Below are positions 7,334 to 13,385 of a DNA stretch of 13,477 nucleotides, piece after piece. Source of the stretch: Deltaproteobacteria bacterium UBA2385 (GTDB lineage Bacteria; Myxococcota_A; UBA796; UBA2385); NCBI GenBank assembly GCA_002343455.1, contig DDSR01000426.1, forward strand, positions 1 through 13,477, in the 5' to 3' direction. The notes under the pieces were generated by a model. It did not search any database. It worked only from the letters and a program-made list of their open reading frames with translations, and was not told where the DNA came from. Position 1 is the stretch's first letter; every line of letters starts with the position of its first letter. The translations under genes and the position numbers were made by a program.

Positions 7334-7689
7334 TCCTGCTGCTGGCCGGCTCGCAGGCGCTGGCCATCCCGACCTGCTCGACCCCGGCCGAAGCCCACCG
7401 CAGCGAAGAGCGGGTCGGCTTCTTCAAGAACACGGCCTGGCTCTACCTGCGCCTGTACAAGGTCGGGATGAGCAAGGGGGACGGGGATCGCTGCGGGATG
7501 CACCCGTCGTGCTCGACCTACACCTGGCAGGCCGTGCAGCAGGAGGGGCCGGTGCTCGGCGGCTGGCTGGGGGCCGCGCGGATGATGGCCGACCACCGCG
7601 ATGGGGACCTGCCGCTCTGCGTCGAAGGCGACAAGCTGCTGCGGGTCGATCGGCCGGCGGAGGGGGTCTTCTGGCGCCGCTCGCGCTGA
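7330..7689 (+). CDS. YidD-like protein with N-terminal export signal
   Basis: A 119-residue protein with the YidD core. Residues 54-64 (RCGMHPSCSTY) match the family signature RCxxxPxCSxY. They are preceded by an aromatic/basic segment (LYLRLYK, 38-44) and followed by an amphipathic helix with WLGAARMM at 79-86. YidD normally is a short cytoplasmic, membrane-associated protein encoded beside rnpA and yidC and assists membrane protein insertion. Here the N-terminus is instead a short hydrophobic signal (residues 2-12, ALA/IP cleavage), and the neighbours are unrelated to rpmH-rnpA-yidC. This is therefore probably a specialised exported relative. GTG at 7330 overlaps the preceding TGA. Its end overlaps the next gene by 19 bases, so the three genes look translationally coupled. 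Family assignment is good; function in this context is not known. Confidence 0.78.
   Translation: MILLLAGSQALAIPTCSTPAEAHRSEERVGFFKNTAWLYLRLYKVGMSKGDGDRCGMHPSCSTYTWQAVQQEGPVLGGWLGAARMMADHRDGDLPLCVEGDKLLRVDRPAEGVFWRRSR
7659..7663 (+). promoter_or_regulatory. Ribosome-binding site deciding a CTG start
   Basis: GGAGG at 7659-7663 lies seven bases before CTG at 7671, ideal spacing. No ATG, GTG or TTG in this frame lies at a workable distance: the nearest upstream is GTG at 7509, inside the core of the previous gene, and the nearest downstream is ATG at 7710. Confidence 0.5.
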
Positions 7690-8531
7690 TCCTGGGGCTG
7701 GGGCTGGCGATGGCCGAGGAGGGCGCGCCCCCTCCTTCGCAGCAGATCGCCCGGCAGACGGCCGCCCAGCTCCTGGCCGTCGGCATGACCCGGCAGGCCT
7801 ATGCCGAGCTGGTGCGCGAGGCGGCCCGCACGGAGGAGGAGACCGAGCGCGCCGCCCTCCAGCGGGAGGCCGGCGCGCTGCTCTGGCAGGCCGGCGCCTG
7901 GGAGGACGCCGCGCGGCACTTCTCCTGGCTGGGAGACGATCCCGACGCCAGGCTGGGCCTGGCCTACAGCCTGTACCGGCAGGGGCGGCTGCTCCCGGCG
8001 CGCTCGCTGCTGCAGGAGCGAGCCGACGCCGAGGCCCTCTACCTCGACGGCCTGCTGCTGCTCCGCCAGGGCCAGGCCGAGGCCGCGGTCCGCACCTGGC
8101 GCCGGCTGCCTGCCGACAGCCCGCTGGCCCCGCGGGCCCTCGAGGCCTCCTCGCGGGTGCAGGCCTGGGGTCGGATCCCCCGCCGCTCGCCGGCGGCCAC
8201 CGGGACCCTGTCCGCGCTGCTGCCGGGCCTGGGCCAGGCCAGCCTGGGCCGCTGGGGAGAGGCCGCCAGCGCGCTGATCGTCAACGGGCTGCTGATCGGC
8301 GGCACGGTCGAGATGGCCCGCCGCGAGCTGTGGGCCGGGGCGGGGCTGCTGGCCTTCTTCGAGCTGGGCTTCTACGGAGGCAACGTGATGAGCGCGGTCA
8401 ACGGGGCGAGGCGCTTCAACCGCCGGGCCCTGGAGGAGCGGGTGGCGCCGCTGGAGCAGAGCCACGGGCTGGTGCTGGAGCCGACGAGCGCGGGCTGGTC
8501 AGCGCCCCCGGCCAACCCCGGATCCCCCTGA
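7671..8531 (+). CDS. Exported TPR-like protein with C-terminal PGxGQ membrane domain
   Basis: With the proposed CTG start the protein has 286 residues. Residues 1-15 (LAPLALILGLGLAMA) form a clean signal peptide ending before EEGAPPP. Residues about 25-165 are helical repeats of TPR character, with an alternating Ala/Leu pattern, LGLAYSLYRQGRLLPA at 95-110 and LYLDGLLLLRQGQAEAA at 123-139. Residues 178-240 hold LLPGLGQASLGRWGEA followed by two hydrophobic helices (about 199-213 and 222-239). This PGLGQ-x-x-x-GR pattern is seen in TM2/DUF5683-like membrane domains. The gene overlaps the YidD-like gene by 19 bases, so the two products probably work together at the envelope; a role in handling membrane or outer-membrane proteins is a guess. 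The other possible start, ATG 7710, would leave only MAEEG and remove the export signal. The function is not known. Confidence 0.72.
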   Translation: MAPLALILGLGLAMAEEGAPPPSQQIARQTAAQLLAVGMTRQAYAELVREAARTEEETERAALQREAGALLWQAGAWEDAARHFSWLGDDPDARLGLAYSLYRQGRLLPARSLLQERADAEALYLDGLLLLRQGQAEAAVRTWRRLPADSPLAPRALEASSRVQAWGRIPRRSPAATGTLSALLPGLGQASLGRWGEAASALIVNGLLIGGTVEMARRELWAGAGLLAFFELGFYGGNVMSAVNGARRFNRRALEERVAPLEQSHGLVLEPTSAGWSAPPANPGSP

Positions 8532-8539
8532 GCCACCCC

Positions 8540-8854
8540 ATGCTCGACCGCCGGCTCGAGTTCGCGCTGGACGACGCCTGGATCTCCTTCCGCATCGCCC
8601 GCCCGGGCTGGTCGAGGCCCACATCGCCCGGCGTCAGGGCGAGCATGGCCCGGTCGCCTCCATCCGCGATGCATGGAGGGTCCCTGCCCTGGCGTTCTGC
8701 GGCGACCATCCCCAACAAGTGGCTGGCGGTCTTTGTCCGCGAGGACGTCGCGCTAGGGGAGGCCCCGTGGGGAGCCCGGGAGACGGACCTCGACTACGCC
8801 TTCCCCTCCCCTCGGACCCGATCCGGGCCTTCCACACCGGCCCAGACGCGGTAG
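8540..8854 (+). CDS. Doubtful small gene, possibly frameshifted remnant
   Basis: This is the only candidate gene in the 353 bases between the TPR protein and the radical SAM protein. ATG at 8540 opens a 104-residue frame. Its first 23 residues (MLDRRLEFALDDAWISFRI...) and residues about 63-92 (PNKWLAVFVREDVALGEAP...) read like protein, but the middle is Ser/Pro/Arg-rich. In the next frame over, 8602-8700 gives a more natural stretch (LVEAHIARRQGEHG, VASIRDAWRVPALAF). This fits one gene interrupted by two compensating indels near 8600 and 8700, either sequencing errors or decay. No ribosome site is evident, and I recognise no family. Confidence 0.35.
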   Translation: MLDRRLEFALDDAWISFRIARPGWSRPTSPGVRASMARSPPSAMHGGSLPWRSAATIPNKWLAVFVREDVALGEAPWGARETDLDYAFPSPRTRSGPSTPAQTR

Positions 8855-8857
8855 AAC
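8830..8857 (+). promoter_or_regulatory. Weak candidate promoter for the radical SAM gene
   Basis: TTCCAC (8830-8835), a 16-base spacer and TAGAAC (8852-8857) precede the GTG at 8885 by a 27-base leader that includes GAGGT (8876-8880). TAGAAC also precedes the truncated haemoglobin gene. The match to consensus is poor. Confidence 0.25.
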
Positions 8858-8884
8858 CCCTCCGATCCCACCCCCGAGGTACCT

Positions 8885-10426
8885 GTGAAGGTCGTCATTC
8901 TCTCTCCGAACCCTCCGGATTGTGTCTCCTTCGGCCCGCGCCAGCTGGCCAGCGTGCTCAAGGAGAAGGGTCACGACTGCTCGGTGGCCTTCCTGCGCGG
9001 CAGCGTGAAGAAGAACGAGTTCGACTCCTCCTTCATCTACACCTACTCGGAGAACCAGCTCAACGACATCGTCGACATCTGTCGGGATGCCGATGTGGTG
9101 GGCGTCTCCTTCATGAGCCTGTACTACGACCGCGGCGTGCAGCTGACTCAGGTCGTGCAGGAGCGGCTGGGCAAGCCGGTCATCTGGGGCGGGACCCACC
9201 CCTCCTTGCGGCCCGAGAGCTCCATCACCATCGCCGACTACGTCTGTGTGGGCGAGGGCGAGATCGCCTTCTTGGAGTGGCTGGACCGGCTGGAGAAGGG
9301 CGGCGACCTGACCAGCGTCAAGGGGATCTGGGCCCGCCGCGGCGACCAGATCATCGAGAACGGCGAGGCCCCCGAGGTCCCCGACATCAACGCCCTGCCC
9401 TGGCCCGACATGGACACCGACGGGCACTACGTCGACGACGGCGACCACATCGTGCCGATGTCCACCGAGATGATGCACAAGGTGCTGCCGCGCCTGCCCT
9501 ACTTCGACGGCAAGCAGCACATCGGCATCCGCATCATGGCGACCCGCGGCTGCCCCCACAAGTGCACCTACTGCGCGTCCTCCGCCCAGACGACGATGCG
9601 CCGCCGCACGGTGGAGTCGACGATCCAGCACATGGAGTGGATCGTCAAGCGCTACCCCTTCCTCCAGACCATGTACGAGTTCGACGACACCTTCTTCGCC
9701 ACCAAGATGGACTGGCTGGAGGAGTTCGCCGCCAAGTACAAGGAGCGCATCGGCCTGCCCTGGCACTGCCAGACCAGCCCCTCGACCCTGACCCGCAAGA
9801 AGCTGGACATCCTGGTCGGCGCCGGCCTGGTCTACTGCGAGATGGGCGTCCAGTCGGGAAGCGACGAGATCAAGGTGCTCTTCAAGCGCACCGAGACCGA
9901 CCAGCAGGTGCAGCGCGCGGCCGAGCTGCTGCACGAGTACTACCTGGCCGGCAAGATCCAGATGCCTCGCTTCCACATCATCACGGACGTGCCCTGGGAG
10001 TCCAACGACAGCGTGCTGTCGACCATCAACATGCTGCTCTCGCTGCCGCGGCCCTTCAAGCTGGCGATCGGCTCGCTCTGCCTCTTCCCGGGGACCTACC
10101 TCAACGAGAAGGCCATCGAGGACGGCATCCTGGTGGACGAGCTCAACCAGGTCTACCGCAAGCCCTTCCTCAAGCCGAAGCCGAACCTGCTGAACTACCT
10201 GATCTACGCCTCGGGCGTGGACTGGATCCCGCAGGATCTGCTGAAGCAGATGGCGACCCCGGAATTCCTGGAGCGCTGGAGCCCCGACGGCGGCGCGACC
10301 CCGACCCGGCTGTCCAAGACGCTGCACAAGGCGACCGAGGTCTTCGACAAGGTGCCGCGCGCCCTGGACGCGATCCGGCACCAGGACCTGGACCGCATCA
10401 AGCTGGCCTTCCAGCAGCCGAGCTAG
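8885..10426 (+). CDS. B12-binding-domain radical SAM protein
   Basis: A 513-residue cobalamin-dependent-type radical SAM enzyme, cytoplasmic. An N-terminal Rossmann-like B12-binding domain (about 1-135) shows VVGVSFMSLYYDRG (71-84), VIWGGTHPSLRPE (99-111) and VCVGEGE (120-126). The radical SAM cluster motif is CPHKCTYC, with Cys223, Cys227 and Cys230 binding the 4Fe-4S cluster. EFDDTFFA (265-272) and EMGVQSGSDEI (319-329) are typical downstream elements of the SAM-binding barrel. The classic DxHxxG cobalamin-ligand motif is absent, as in many members of this class. Such enzymes perform methylations, cyclisations or other difficult C-H chemistry on varied substrates. No biosynthetic partner is nearby, so the reaction is unknown. 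GTG start with GAGGT four bases upstream. A helical protein gene starts six bases after the stop. Confidence 0.9.
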   Translation: MKVVILSPNPPDCVSFGPRQLASVLKEKGHDCSVAFLRGSVKKNEFDSSFIYTYSENQLNDIVDICRDADVVGVSFMSLYYDRGVQLTQVVQERLGKPVIWGGTHPSLRPESSITIADYVCVGEGEIAFLEWLDRLEKGGDLTSVKGIWARRGDQIIENGEAPEVPDINALPWPDMDTDGHYVDDGDHIVPMSTEMMHKVLPRLPYFDGKQHIGIRIMATRGCPHKCTYCASSAQTTMRRRTVESTIQHMEWIVKRYPFLQTMYEFDDTFFATKMDWLEEFAAKYKERIGLPWHCQTSPSTLTRKKLDILVGAGLVYCEMGVQSGSDEIKVLFKRTETDQQVQRAAELLHEYYLAGKIQMPRFHIITDVPWESNDSVLSTINMLLSLPRPFKLAIGSLCLFPGTYLNEKAIEDGILVDELNQVYRKPFLKPKPNLLNYLIYASGVDWIPQDLLKQMATPEFLERWSPDGGATPTRLSKTLHKATEVFDKVPRALDAIRHQDLDRIKLAFQQPS

Positions 10427-10432
10427 GCGCCG

Positions 10433-10897
10433 GTGGCCCGGCTGCGTCGGGCTGCGATCGAGGCCCTGGCCCTGGTCGAGGAGCAGGCCCGCGTGCGCCT
10501 GCACCAGGCGGCCAACCGGATGGAGGACGCCGACCCGCTGGAGGTGAAGGCGGCCATGCAAGCGGTGCGCGCGCTCAACGCGGTGGACCGGCTGACGGGC
10601 TTTCGGGAGGAGCACCGCCAGGGTACGGCGATCCCCGAGGGGGAGCGGGCGCCGCTGCCGACGACCGGCCCGACGCCTCGGCCCGAGCTGGGCGGGCTGG
10701 CGGAGGACGCGCTGGACCGCCCGACCCGGCTGGGCCTGCGGCAGGCCTGGCGGGCCTGGGAGCGGGCCCTCAAGGCGCGGGGGGGCGCGGTGCGGGAGGC
10801 CAGCGGGCCGGACGGAGGCTCGGGCGTCGAGGTGGACGAGGAGCTGCAGCGGGCCTGGCAGGCCTGGCGCGGGCGGGTGGAGGAGGCGGGCGGCTGA
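10433..10897 (+). CDS. Small helical protein, function unknown
   Basis: A 154-residue charged, mostly helical protein with GTG start six bases after the radical SAM stop codon and no clear Shine-Dalgarno, so translation is probably coupled. Residues 1-60 look like one or two long amphipathic helices, followed by a Pro/Gly-rich linker (65-88). The C-terminal part holds two related 17-residue segments, LRQAWRAWERALKARGG at 102-118 and LQRAWQAWRGRVEEAGG at 138-154. There is no signal peptide and no catalytic motif. The + frame is preferred over the opposite-strand frame (10423-11019) because the latter is Ser/Pro/Arg-rich. It converges on the Bor-like lipoprotein gene with a 3-base gap. I recognise no family. 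Confidence 0.62.
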   Translation: MARLRRAAIEALALVEEQARVRLHQAANRMEDADPLEVKAAMQAVRALNAVDRLTGFREEHRQGTAIPEGERAPLPTTGPTPRPELGGLAEDALDRPTRLGLRQAWRAWERALKARGGAVREASGPDGGSGVEVDEELQRAWQAWRGRVEEAGG

Positions 10898-10900
10898 GGG

Positions 10901-11278
10901 CTACTGGGGGAGCGGCTCGGCGGAGAGGGCCATGCCGTCCTCGTTGAGCTGGACGTTGTAGGCCTGGCCGGACTTGCAGTAGACATTGGTGGTATGGGGC
11001 TGGTAGGCCCAGGCGACACCGACGAAGCCCAGCGCGATGGGCGAGACCAGGCTGTTGATCAGGCTGACCTCGTTCTCGACCCGGGCGAAGCCGCCGGGGC
11101 AGATCTGGTCCAGCATCACCGGGCTGCTGAACTCGACCAGCCCGAGGAGGCCGATGTGGTGCCACTGCGTCACCTGCGGGTAGGGCGCGCTGGGGGCGGC
11201 GACGTAGTTGATCTTGTAGCAGCCGGTGCTGAGCAGGGCGGTCGCGGCGAGGGCGAGGAGCGCGGCGCGGGAGCTCAT
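10901..11278 (-). CDS. Bor/Iss-like lipoprotein, second copy
   Basis: A 125-residue lipoprotein. The signal peptide ends in the lipobox LSTGC with acylated Cys20, so the mature protein is membrane-anchored. The rest resembles the Bor family (phage lambda Bor, plasmid Iss serum-resistance lipoproteins). It has an HHIGLLGLVE segment at 40-49, a cysteine in DQICPGGFARVE (Cys60), a hydrophobic SLINSLVSPIALGFVGV stretch (72-88) and a terminal Tyr-Cys (VYC, Cys101). Bor has the same order: HHFF...GIG, ICGG, a hydrophobic segment, then RVYC. Residues after 105 are an extra tail. Its ATG overlaps the stop of the upstream related gene (ATGA), and a strong GGAGGTGA lies just before it. Serum resistance is known for Iss/Bor in enterobacteria; the role here is unknown. 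Confidence 0.78.
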   Translation of the reverse strand: MSSRAALLALAATALLSTGCYKINYVAAPSAPYPQVTQWHHIGLLGLVEFSSPVMLDQICPGGFARVENEVSLINSLVSPIALGFVGVAWAYQPHTTNVYCKSGQAYNVQLNEDGMALSAEPLPQ

Positions 11279-11658
11279 TGCTCACCTCCGGAGATGTCGT
11301 TCGGGTCCTGCGGGTAGAACCAGGTGACCCCCTCGCCCGGGTCGGGGACCGCCAGGAAGGCGCCTCCGCCGGCACAGCGAACCTCGATGGTCAGGGGGGT
11401 GTAGAGCGCGCAGGTCAGGCAGCCGACGACGCTGTCGCCGATGGTCTTGCGGTTCTGGAACCAGGAGACCCCCTGGGGGCAGACCTGGTTGAGGTCCACG
11501 GTCTTCTCGCCGATCAGGCCGTTGATGAAGAAGGAGGCCTTCTGCGTGTAGGTGCCGCCGCCGCTGGGCTTGGTGGTGACGTATGTGTTCTTCATGCAGC
11601 CCGATCCCCACAGGGCCAAGGCCCCCAGGGCGAGCGGCATGAGTCCAGGATTGCGCAT
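11275..11658 (-). CDS. Bor/Iss-like lipoprotein, first copy
   Basis: A 127-residue lipoprotein with lipobox WGSGC (Cys21), ATG at 11656-11658 and an excellent GGAGGA six bases upstream. This is the clearer Bor-family match: FFINGLIGEKTVDLNQVC (43-60), then SVVGCLTCALYTPLTIEVRC (76-95). Both parallel lambda Bor in order and wording (HHFFVSGIG, KTVD, IC, a hydrophobic segment, YTPLEARVYC). Cys60 and Cys95 correspond to the two cysteines shared with the downstream copy; Cys80 and Cys83 are extra. A C-terminal tail (about 100-127) with VTWFYPQDPND is not part of the usual short Bor protein. It forms an operon with the following copy, with a 4-base overlap, under a good promoter at 11686-11715. 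It is probably envelope-anchored; function inferred only from family. Confidence 0.83.
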   Translation of the reverse strand: MRNPGLMPLALGALALWGSGCMKNTYVTTKPSGGGTYTQKASFFINGLIGEKTVDLNQVCPQGVSWFQNRKTIGDSVVGCLTCALYTPLTIEVRCAGGGAFLAVPDPGEGVTWFYPQDPNDISGGEQ

Positions 11659-11685
11659 CGTTTCCTCCAACCCGAGCGGTGAGCG

Positions 11686-11715
11686 AGCGTAGCTTGGACA
11701 CCGCCGCCGGGTCAA
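11686..11715 (-). promoter_or_regulatory. Promoter of the Bor-like lipoprotein pair
   Basis: Read on the minus strand, TTGACC (11715-11710), an 18-base spacer and TACGCT (11691-11686) match the housekeeping consensus well. The expected transcript start gives a leader of about 20 bases containing GGAGGA. The -35 box overlaps the stop codon of the upstream lipoprotein gene. Confidence 0.58.
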
Positions 11716-12455
11716 TCCGAACCGGAGATCCGAAGCGTGGTGAAGTCCGCGCCCCCGTGGCAGAGATCGTCGATGACCGTGAAGAAGCCGTTGTTGTCGA
11801 CCCGGGTGTTCTGGGTCAGGCGCAGCCGGACCTGCTGCCCAGCGAAGGCGCGCACATCGACGCTCAGCTCGACCAGCACGCCGGGGCTGTAGCTCTCGGT
11901 GGTGATCTCGGGAAAGCCGGGGATGGGCTCGTGGTGAGAGAGCAGGGCCGGCACGAAGCCGCCGGTCTGCACCGGGAGCTCGGTCGAGGCGAGGACGGCC
12001 TCGTCGACGGGGTGCAGCAGCTCCAGCAGGAAGGAGATGCCCGCCTCGTCGACCTCGGAGAGCTGCCAGAGGCGCAGATGGCTGGCGCTCACCTCGAAGG
12101 GCGCGGTCGTGGCCACGCCGGAGCTGGTCACCTCGCCGGCGTGGCTGCTGCGCAAGACCAGCGCGTGGGTGCCGCCGAAGTCGAGCAGCTCCTCGCCCCA
12201 GAGGGCGCTGAACTCCTGCCCCTCGCCGGCCACCAGGACGAGGCCCCCGTCCTCGCGCTCGACGAAGTCGCCCTCGTAGCCGACCGGCAGCAGGCTGCCG
12301 TCCTCGAAGTCCAGGCACCACGCGTCGGGGAGGGGGTCCTCGTCGGGCAGCGGGGCCTGCCCCGTGTCCTCGCCGAGCTCCCGGGGCTTCTCCTCTGACA
12401 GCAGCACATCGCTGCGGCAGCCGAGGAGCAGGGCGGCGATCGGGACGAGGCGCAT
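11712..12455 (-). CDS. Lipoprotein with jelly-roll (MAM/choice-of-anchor-like) domain
   Basis: A 247-residue lipoprotein. The short signal MRLVPIAALLLGC gives a lipobox with Cys13. Residues 14-45 are an acidic, Pro-rich surface-type linker containing EDTG. The remaining 200 residues look like one beta-sandwich: it opens with WCLDFEDG (46-53), alternates hydrophobic strands, and closes with GQQVRLRLTQNT and GFFTVIDDLC (about 205-232). The first-strand Cys-x-x-Phe-Glu and late Ile-Asp-Asp pattern is characteristic of MAM or choice-of-anchor type carbohydrate- or protein-binding modules, and Cys47 may pair with the late Cys. No catalytic residues are evident. ATG at 12453-12455 has no Shine-Dalgarno. 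A CATCAT hexamer six bases upstream could make it leaderless. It lies upstream of the Bor-like pair on the same strand with a 53-base gap. Confidence 0.78.
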   Translation of the reverse strand: MRLVPIAALLLGCRSDVLLSEEKPRELGEDTGQAPLPDEDPLPDAWCLDFEDGSLLPVGYEGDFVEREDGGLVLVAGEGQEFSALWGEELLDFGGTHALVLRSSHAGEVTSSGVATTAPFEVSASHLRLWQLSEVDEAGISFLLELLHPVDEAVLASTELPVQTGGFVPALLSHHEPIPGFPEITTESYSPGVLVELSVDVRAFAGQQVRLRLTQNTRVDNNGFFTVIDDLCHGGADFTTLRISGSD

Positions 12456-12460
12456 GCCGC

Positions 12461-12467
12461 TATGATG
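12461..12467. promoter_or_regulatory. Shared -10 region of divergent genes
   Basis: In the 38-base gap between divergent genes, TATGAT (12461-12466, +) fits a -10 box for the TPR gene at 12494, giving a leader of about 21 bases. The overlapping minus-strand CATCAT (12467-12462) sits six bases before the lipoprotein ATG. No convincing -35 box is seen on either strand. Confidence 0.33.
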
Positions 12468-12493
12468 CCCGCGTTTCGCCCCGAAGGATAGCC

Positions 12494-13348
12494 GTGATCG
12501 CCCTCCTGCTCTTCGGCCTGCTGGCCCTCGCTCAACCTGCGCCCCCCTCCCTGGTCGACCTGGAGGATCTCTACACCCAAGGCGACTTCGATCAGGGCCT
12601 CGCCCAGGCGCGAGCGATGCTCGAGGCCAGGCCGGGCGACGTCGACCTCTACTGGCACGTCGCGCGCTTCATGTACGAGATCGGCGAGCGGGTCCAGCGG
12701 GACCAGGCCCGCTACGACAAGGAGGCCTGGTACGCCGAGATGCTCGCCGTCTGCGAGCGCGGCCTGGCGCTCTCGCCGGACCACCCCCACCTGCTCTTCG
12801 GCAAGGGCATCGCCCTGGGACGGCTGGCCACGACCCGGGGCATCGTCGCCAGCATCCGCTCGGCCAGCGAGATCGAGCGCTCCTGGACGCTGGCCGCCCG
12901 CAGCGACTACGTCTACCGCTCCAAGGGCGACGAGGAGGTCCTCCCCTGCGACCCGATCATGGCCCTGGGCACCTTCTACCGGATGGTGCCCGATCTGCTG
13001 GTGGTGAAGGTCCTGACCGGGACCCGGGGCGATCTGGACCGGGCGATCAGCCTGCTGGCCGAGGCCGACGCCTGCAGCCCCGGGCGGATCGAGATCGGCA
13101 AGGAGCTGGGCGTGGCGCTGATCTGCGCCGGGCAGAAGCGAAAGCAGGACAGCCTGGTGCTGACAGGCCTCGCTCGGCTCCGAGCCGTGGCGGCCTCGGC
13201 CCCCACCAAGCCGACCGATCACATCGACATCCGCCACGCGGCCATGGTGGCCGACAAGCCCGAGCTGGCCTGCGCCTACAGCCGCGACGGCCAGGCCGAG
13301 GTCGACGCCCGGCAGCTCAACGAGACCGGCGTTCGGGCCGCGCCCTGA
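12494..13348 (+). CDS. Exported TPR protein, RMDN-like
   Basis: A 284-residue protein with a short signal peptide (MIALLLFGLLALAQPA, cleavage near residue 13-16), so probably periplasmic. The mature part is helical TPR repeats: LEDLYTQGDFDQGLAQARAM (23-42), DLYWHVARFMYEIGE (51-65), YAEMLAVCERGLALSPDHP (80-98), LLFGKGIALGRLATTRG (100-116) and DLDRAISLLAEADACSP (180-196). The layout closely resembles the regulator-of-microtubule-dynamics (RMDN/FAM82) helical domain known from eukaryotes. That layout is a WHVAR-type repeat, a 'Lys-Gly-Ile-Ala' repeat, a lone Asp-Pro segment (CDPIMALG) and a last Ala-Glu repeat. Bacterial relatives exist but have no assigned role. GTG at 12494 has AAGGA at 12484-12488. 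I infer a scaffold or binding role only. Confidence 0.82.
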   Translation: MIALLLFGLLALAQPAPPSLVDLEDLYTQGDFDQGLAQARAMLEARPGDVDLYWHVARFMYEIGERVQRDQARYDKEAWYAEMLAVCERGLALSPDHPHLLFGKGIALGRLATTRGIVASIRSASEIERSWTLAARSDYVYRSKGDEEVLPCDPIMALGTFYRMVPDLLVVKVLTGTRGDLDRAISLLAEADACSPGRIEIGKELGVALICAGQKRKQDSLVLTGLARLRAVAASAPTKPTDHIDIRHAAMVADKPELACAYSRDGQAEVDARQLNETGVRAAP

Positions 13349-13370
13349 GGCAGCGGTTGCGGATCGAGTC

Positions 13371-13379
13371 TGCTACGCT
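13371..13379 (+). promoter_or_regulatory. Extended -10 promoter of the last gene
   Basis: TGCTACGCT (13371-13379) matches an extended -10 (TGnTAnnnT). The same GCTACGCT is the -10 of the Bor-like operon promoter. The predicted transcript start is at or next to the ATG at 13386, and there is no Shine-Dalgarno, so a leaderless message is likely. No -35 box is evident. Confidence 0.38.
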
Positions 13380-13385
13380 TCCCCC

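Noticed and set aside
8753..10615. A 620-codon minus-strand frame opposite the radical SAM gene
   Set aside because: Low-complexity Val/Leu/Asp/His composition and no recognisable motif, while the + strand carries CPHKCTYC and the B12 domain.
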